From an uncultured bacterium (GTDB lineage Bacteria; Actinomycetota; Coriobacteriia; Coriobacteriales; Coriobacteriaceae), in the NCBI GenBank assembly GCA_905215445.1, contig CAJMPZ010000002.1, forward strand, positions 1-64,000: a stretch of DNA of 64,000 nucleotides, given 5' to 3'. A program made the translations under genes and the position numbers. The notes under the pieces are model-generated. The model was not told the DNA's origin and made no database searches. It worked only from the letters and a program-made list of their open reading frames with translations. Numbering within the stretch: position 1 is the first letter of the stretch; each line of letters starts with the position of its first letter. Shown here one piece after another: positions 59,401 to 64,000 of this stretch.

Positions 59401-61087
59401 GCTTCTGGGATTTGCCTGGGAGCTGCTGGCAAAGGTCGTCTACAACGTCGTTGCCGTCGTGAGCTCCATCCTTAACCTGCTGGTGTTTGGCTGGGTTGAG
59501 TACTTCAACATCTTTATGACCTACTTCACCACGTTTGACCTGGTGGGCAAGATCGGCGCGGTCATTCTGTTTGCCATGCTCATCGCAGTCCCCGTGCTGA
59601 TTGTGGCCATTCTGATCCACCACTACCGCATCAACCGTCGCCTGCATCGCGACGACACGTCCAACAAGGCGCTCTATCGCGAGATCGGCCGCCTGAACAA
59701 GCAGGTGCTCGACCTCATTGACGAGAAGAACAAGCTGCTGGCGCTCAAGGTCAATGCCATGGGCGGCACCAAGCAGATTCCGTACGTGGGCGCCTCGGCC
59801 TTGGCCGACGACCACCTGCCCACGGTGGGCAACGTGGTGGGCGCCGCCGCGGGTGCGCCTGCGGGCGAGGGCGTCGCGGCGACGGCCGTCATGTCGGGCA
59901 ACGCGTCGCTCGCGCTCGATGGCGAGGGCGTCAAGGACGCCGCGGCCGCCATGGCCAAGGCCACCGTCGAGGCCAAGACTCTTGCCGAGGAAAAAGAAAT
60001 CGCCCAGGCCAACCGCTTCCCCAAGCTGTCCCTTGTGGACCTTAAGTACCGCGACTGGGAATCGCCGGCCTACGACGATGCCATCTCGCTGGAGGACTTT
60101 GTCGACAGCTTCCGCGCGTTCGCCTGCAGCCAGATGAAGCTCTACTACACGCCCGAGGTCATCCGCCGCTTTGTGGCCGGCATGGCCGCCTCCAAGCTAC
60201 TGATCCTGGAGGGCATCTCGGGTACTGGTAAGACCTCGCTGCCCTACAGCTTTAGCCGCTATCTGGATAACCCCGCGACCATCGTGTCGGTGCAGCCGAG
60301 TTTTCGCGATCGCACCGAGGTACTGGGCTACTTTAACGAGTTTTCCAAGCGCTTTAACGAGACCGAGTTCCTCCGCGCCGTGTACGAGGCGGGGCTTCGC
60401 CAAGACCCGTCCATGATCGTGCTCGATGAGATGAACCTCGCCCGCGTGGAGTACTACTTTGCCGAGATCCTGTCGGTGCTCGAGATGCCCAGCCACGACG
60501 AGTGGGTGCTCGATCTGGTGCCTACCCAGTGGGCCGCCGACCCCAAAGGCCTGCACGACGGCAAGCTCACCATTCCCGACAGCCTGTGGTTTATCGGCAC
60601 GGCCAACAACGACGACTCCACCTTTACCATCACGGACAAGGTGTACGACCGCGCGATTCCCATCGAGCTCAACGAGCGCGCCGATGCGTTTGAGTGCGAG
60701 CCGCACGAGCGCGTGCACGTGACGGCCGAGCATCTGCAGTATCTGTTCCAGAAGGCCAAGGTCGAGTACGTGATTGACGAGGAGCTGCTCCAGAAGATGC
60801 ACAAGCTGGACCAGTACCTGCAGACCCGCTTTAAGCTGGCCTTTGGTAACCGTATCATCAAGCAGATGTACGACTTTATCCCCGTGTACGTGGCGTGCGG
60901 CGGCACCGAGCTGGGTGGCATGGACTACATCATCGCCCGCAAGGTGCTCAAGAAGTTTGAGTCCATGAACGTGAGCTTTGTGCGCGACGAGATGAAGGGC
61001 CTGATCGAGTACATCGAGAAGACCTTTGGCGAGGGCGGCCTGCCCGATTCCGTCATGTATCTGCAGCGGATCCAGAACTTCTACTAA
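59393..61087 (+). CDS. Membrane-anchored McrB-like AAA+ ATPase
   Basis: This 564-residue protein has two N-terminal membrane helices (about 15-38 and 54-76), then a short coiled coil and an Ala/Gly-rich linker. An AAA+ domain of the McrB/MoxR-like (AAA_5) type starts near 240. Walker A GISGTGKTSLP is at 274-284, and Walker B MIVLDEMNLARVEYYF at 341-356, the McrB-type DEMN. FIGTANNDDSTFTITDKVYDRA holds sensor 1 and the Arg-containing segment. The GTG at 59393 has GGAGGG 8 bases upstream. McrB partners with a DUF2357/McrC-like protein, and such a protein is encoded next. Soluble McrB lacks membrane helices, so this one is specialised. Confidence 0.85.
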   Translation: MSELLGFAWELLAKVVYNVVAVVSSILNLLVFGWVEYFNIFMTYFTTFDLVGKIGAVILFAMLIAVPVLIVAILIHHYRINRRLHRDDTSNKALYREIGRLNKQVLDLIDEKNKLLALKVNAMGGTKQIPYVGASALADDHLPTVGNVVGAAAGAPAGEGVAATAVMSGNASLALDGEGVKDAAAAMAKATVEAKTLAEEKEIAQANRFPKLSLVDLKYRDWESPAYDDAISLEDFVDSFRAFACSQMKLYYTPEVIRRFVAGMAASKLLILEGISGTGKTSLPYSFSRYLDNPATIVSVQPSFRDRTEVLGYFNEFSKRFNETEFLRAVYEAGLRQDPSMIVLDEMNLARVEYYFAEILSVLEMPSHDEWVLDLVPTQWAADPKGLHDGKLTIPDSLWFIGTANNDDSTFTITDKVYDRAIPIELNERADAFECEPHERVHVTAEHLQYLFQKAKVEYVIDEELLQKMHKLDQYLQTRFKLAFGNRIIKQMYDFIPVYVACGGTELGGMDYIIARKVLKKFESMNVSFVRDEMKGLIEYIEKTFGEGGLPDSVMYLQRIQNFY

Positions 61088-61156
61088 TGCCGTAAGCGCG
61101 GGGCGGCGTGATGTCGCCTCGCCCCTTTCCGATCGATCCAATCTATGGAGTAACCC

Positions 61157-63406
61157 ATGTCCGAGACCATTCAGGACCTCTATACCAGCTTCTCCGAGCA
61201 GATGGAGCCCATCCAGGAGGACAGCCGCTACTTCCGCTATCTGTTTGAGATGGCGCGGGCCTCGGGCACCACGATCGAACAGCAGCGCGAGGAGCTCGTC
61301 AAGGTGGTGGACGAGGAATGGATCAGCATGATCGAGGACTCGCTCGACGCCATCAACACCATTATCGAAAAGCCGCGCCGCTTTATCACCACCGAGGAAG
61401 AGGTGGTGCCGGTCTCGCTCGCCAAAAAGATCAGCGCCGACAGCGTTCGCCATCTGAGCCAAAACACGCAGTTTTTGGCGCCGAGCGACGACGGCGGAGT
61501 TCACCCCACGCGCATCCTCAATGTCAATACCGTTGAGACCTACGACCTGTACGAGAACCGCTTTATCTACCACCTGATTCAGCGCCTGCTGACGTTTGTG
61601 GACAAGCGCACCGACGTCATCTTTTGGTCGACGGGCAACGAGATCCGCAACCGCTTTAAGATGCACAGCAAGATCGACGACGCGTACGAAGAGATCGAGT
61701 ACAACGTCGAGATGACGGTCAAAAACCGCCAGAGCTTTGCCGAGAACGACGCCGACAACATGGACGTCTTTATGCGCATCGACCGCGTGCGTCGCCTGGT
61801 CATGGCGCTGCGCGGCGCGTCGTTCTGCCAGATCATGAACGGCTGCAGTGCGGTCCGCAGCCCCATCCAGCGCACCAACCTCATCATGAAGGACCCCAAC
61901 TACCGCAAGTGCTACCAGCTGTGGCAGTTTATGGAGCGCTACGACAAGGTCGGCTACAACATCGACGTGCAGCAGCAGGCGCTGGCGTTCGATGACGAGT
62001 ACATGGTGCAGATGTACACCAACCTCATCAACAACTACACCGTCTTTAAGAGCCTGACCGACGACGAGCGCAACCTGCAGGAACTCGAGAGCGTGCAACA
62101 CGCGCCGGTGGCGCCCAAGTTTATTAAAGAGATCAAGGAGGTGCAGGTCGATAGCCCCGACCTGCCCGATGTTGAGGTTCGTCGTGTGTTTGTGGAGGAG
62201 GTCACGCAGGCCCAGCTCGATGCCGAGCAGGCGCTGGCCGAGGCCCGCGAGCAGATTGAGGAGCTCCAGGGGCAGCTCAAGTCCTGGAAGGTGCAGGCGC
62301 ATGCGCTGACCGATGAGCGCGATGACCTGGCCGACGAGCTGGACGAGGCCAAGACGCGCGAGCTGGCGTTGACGCAGCGCGCTCAGATGGCCGAGGCGGA
62401 TGCCGAGGAACTGCGCGCCTCGCTGGAGGATGTCGAAGCGGGCAAGAAGGCTGCCGAGGCCGACGCTGTCGAGGCGCATGAGACCGCGGCGGCGCAGCTG
62501 GCGCAGATGCGTGCCGAGGCCGATGCCGAGGTCGCGGCCGCCCGTGCCGACGCGGACGCCAAGGTTGCTGCCGCCGAGCAGGCCGCTGCCGCTCAGGTCG
62601 CGCAGGTCAAGAGCGACGCTACTGCGGCCCTAGCCGCCAAGACGGCTGCCGACGCTGCCGAGCTGCAGGCCGCCAAGGACGCCGCCGCAGCCGAGCTTGC
62701 CGGCGTGCGCGAGGCGTCTGCCAAGGAGCTCGCCGAGGTGCATGCCAAGCTGGATGCCGCCAAGTTGCAGATCGAGGAAGTGCGGCTGGCGGCCGAGCGC
62801 GATGCCCGTGCCGCGCAGGAGACTGCCGACGTCGCCGCGGCCGAGGCGGAGCAGAAGCTCGCCGACACCGTTGCCGCGGCCGAGGAGAAGGTTGCTGCCG
62901 CCCAGCAGGCCGCCGATGCTGCGATCGACGCCGCCCGTGCTACCGCCGATTCTGCCGTTGAGCAGGCTACGGTGGATGCCAGCGAGAAGGTCGCCGCTGC
63001 CGCTGCCGAGCGCGATGCCGCCGCGCGTGCCGCCGCGCGTGCCGCCGAGGAGGCTCGTGCCGACGCCGACGCGCGTATCGCTGCAGCTGAGCTCGAGGCG
63101 GGGGAGCGTATTGAGCAGGAGCTCGCCGCCGCAAAGGCCGCGCACGAGCGCGAGCTCGAGGCCGCCCGCGCGGAGATGCAGCAGCGCTTGGCCTCGTTGG
63201 CGCACGAGCTGGAACAGGCCGAGCGCGATCGCGCCCGCGCCGAGCGCCGTGCCGAGGGCAACAGCCTGTCGCGCTATCTGCTGGCTCGCTTGCGCGGAGA
63301 GGCCGCCGAGGGCGATGTCGCCACGACCGTTGAGGGAGATGAGACCGACGTTTCGGCATCTGACGCCACTGACGTCGAGCCTTCCGCAAAGGACGCCGAC
63401 AAGTGA
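61157..63406 (+). CDS. DUF2357-like protein with a very long Ala/Glu-rich coiled coil
   Basis: This 749-residue protein is the probable partner of the AAA+ ATPase. Residues about 60-310 resemble the DUF2357/McrC-associated region (VNTVETYDLYENRFIYHLIQ near 125-144, then RRLVMALRGA and PNYRKCYQLWQFMERY). From about 350 to 700 it is an almost unbroken heptad-like stretch of Ala, Glu, Asp and Arg with repeats such as ADADAKVAAAEQAAAAQV and AAEEARADADARIAA. No signal or membrane segment is seen, so the coil is cytoplasmic. It could bridge the membrane ATPase to other parts. Its stop overlaps the next start by one base (TGATG). Confidence 0.75.
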   Translation: MSETIQDLYTSFSEQMEPIQEDSRYFRYLFEMARASGTTIEQQREELVKVVDEEWISMIEDSLDAINTIIEKPRRFITTEEEVVPVSLAKKISADSVRHLSQNTQFLAPSDDGGVHPTRILNVNTVETYDLYENRFIYHLIQRLLTFVDKRTDVIFWSTGNEIRNRFKMHSKIDDAYEEIEYNVEMTVKNRQSFAENDADNMDVFMRIDRVRRLVMALRGASFCQIMNGCSAVRSPIQRTNLIMKDPNYRKCYQLWQFMERYDKVGYNIDVQQQALAFDDEYMVQMYTNLINNYTVFKSLTDDERNLQELESVQHAPVAPKFIKEIKEVQVDSPDLPDVEVRRVFVEEVTQAQLDAEQALAEAREQIEELQGQLKSWKVQAHALTDERDDLADELDEAKTRELALTQRAQMAEADAEELRASLEDVEAGKKAAEADAVEAHETAAAQLAQMRAEADAEVAAARADADAKVAAAEQAAAAQVAQVKSDATAALAAKTAADAAELQAAKDAAAAELAGVREASAKELAEVHAKLDAAKLQIEEVRLAAERDARAAQETADVAAAEAEQKLADTVAAAEEKVAAAQQAADAAIDAARATADSAVEQATVDASEKVAAAAAERDAAARAAARAAEEARADADARIAAAELEAGERIEQELAAAKAAHERELEAARAEMQQRLASLAHELEQAERDRARAERRAEGNSLSRYLLARLRGEAAEGDVATTVEGDETDVSASDATDVEPSAKDADK

Positions 63407-64000
63407 TGAAGCACGTGCTCCGCGTGATCAACGTGCTGGCGACCGTGGTGATCCTGGTCGCCTTTGTGGTGCTGCTGCGCACGGTGTTCACGCCCGCTGG
63501 TGAGATCCCCACCATCATGGGCTACGGCTTTATGCGTACGCTGACCGGCTCGATGGAGCCGGCGATTCCTGTGCACTCGTTTATCGTCGTCGATACCGAC
63601 AACAGCCAAGCCTACCAGGTGGGCGATATCATCACCTTCCATTCGTCCGATGACGCGCTGGAGGGTTCGCTCAACACGCACCGCATCGTATCCGTGGAGG
63701 CCGCGGCCGACGGCACGCCGGTCTACCGCACCAAGGGCGATGCCAATCCGGTCGAGGACGCCGCGCCCGTGCCCGCCGCCGACGTGGTGGGGCGCGTGGT
63801 CTTTGTCTCGGCGGGGCTGGGCGTGGTGGTCTCGTTGCTCACCAATCCGCTGCTGTTCTTTCCGCTTATCGTGGTGCCGCTGATCGTGCTGCTGGTGCTC
63901 GAGATTCGCCATATGGTCAAGACAACGCAAGAGGTGGCACGCGCCGAGGACGAGGCCGCCTTGCGAGCCGCCGTTGAGCAGATTCGCGAAAAGCGCCGTC
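63406..64000 (+). CDS. SipW-like signal peptidase I (second copy, runs off the window)
   Basis: At least 198 residues are encoded and the frame is open at the edge. A membrane helix near 8-28 is followed by Ser49 in LTGSMEPAIP, His92 in LNTHRIVSVE and TKGDANPVED. A second hydrophobic stretch near 130-165 (VVVSLLTNPLLFFPLIVVPL) precedes a Glu/Ala/Arg-rich tail. The same Ser-His architecture as the peptidase at 58654 is present, but identity is modest. Two such peptidases in one operon suggest different substrates, with further exported proteins likely beyond the window. Confidence 0.85.
   Translation, partial: MKHVLRVINVLATVVILVAFVVLLRTVFTPAGEIPTIMGYGFMRTLTGSMEPAIPVHSFIVVDTDNSQAYQVGDIITFHSSDDALEGSLNTHRIVSVEAAADGTPVYRTKGDANPVEDAAPVPAADVVGRVVFVSAGLGVVVSLLTNPLLFFPLIVVPLIVLLVLEIRHMVKTTQEVARAEDEAALRAAVEQIREKRR

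Noticed and set aside
60197..62479. Minus-strand frame of 760 codons opposite the AAA+ and DUF2357 genes
   Set aside because: It mirrors two genes with clear motifs and is leucine/histidine-rich in the way typical of antisense frames in GC-rich DNA.
59393..63406. Classical McrBC restriction system
   Set aside because: The ATPase matches McrB in its AAA+ domain, but it has two membrane helices and no DNA-binding N-terminal domain. The partner lacks a visible PD-(D/E)xK nuclease and carries a long coiled coil. The genes on both sides are SipW-like peptidases.

Overview
The window looks like chromosome from a gut Coriobacteriia bacterium, most likely Collinsella. The assignment rests on high GC (near 60% by eye), GTG and TTG starts with strong GGAGG-type ribosome sites, many mannose-family PTS operons, and SipW-type secreted proteins. 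No rRNA, insertion sequence, CRISPR array or complete prophage was seen. Two tRNAs are present (Asp near the left end, Val near 54.8 kb).

Region 1 (1-15.3 kb) is core-like: an Rrf2 regulator, a MutY-like glycosylase, rubrerythrin, a DUF6036/HTH pair resembling an AbiE-type toxin-antitoxin, RmuC, an ABC exporter, Nth, Mfd, a PAP2 phosphatase, a threonine-aldolase-like enzyme and a GNAT acetyltransferase.

Region 2 (15.3-52 kb) is dominated by sugar-amine catabolism. Five GntR/UTRA regulators and five SIS-domain proteins of the FrlB (fructosamine-6-phosphate deglycase) family are interleaved with three mannose-family PTS sets: an EIIAB fusion with C and D, separate A, B, C and D, and B, C and D without an A. 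All five SIS proteins keep a Glu and a His 16 residues apart and a C-terminal RRY...Y tail. The simplest reading is a set of related systems that take up and phosphorylate Amadori compounds and then deglycate them. Candidate operators lie beside most of these genes. Housekeeping genes sit between the systems: RecQ, an L-lactate-type dehydrogenase, MetA, a 5-formyl-THF cyclo-ligase and an M16C peptidase.

Region 3 (41.4-46.2 kb and 55-64 kb) holds the most unusual content. Seven proteins, plus a remnant of another, look like SipW/TasA-type exported fibre subunits or their relatives. They share an N-terminal hydrophobic segment ending in AT[YF]AW[FY] (six of them) and a C-terminal [WY]-x-[ED]-G-x-D signature. 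At 55-64 kb four subunits run straight into an operon with a SipW-like signal peptidase, a membrane-anchored McrB-like AAA+ ATPase, a DUF2357-like protein with a very long Ala/Glu-rich coiled coil, and a second SipW-like peptidase that runs off the window. At 41.4 kb a PilZ (c-di-GMP receptor) gene lies next to a signature-bearing membrane protein. This looks like a cell-surface fibre system with a dedicated AAA+ module.

Intergenic DNA is rich in short palindromes. Several carry GGGAC or GGGGAC at the centre and occur as near-identical copies far apart, which suggests a mobile REP/MITE-like family.
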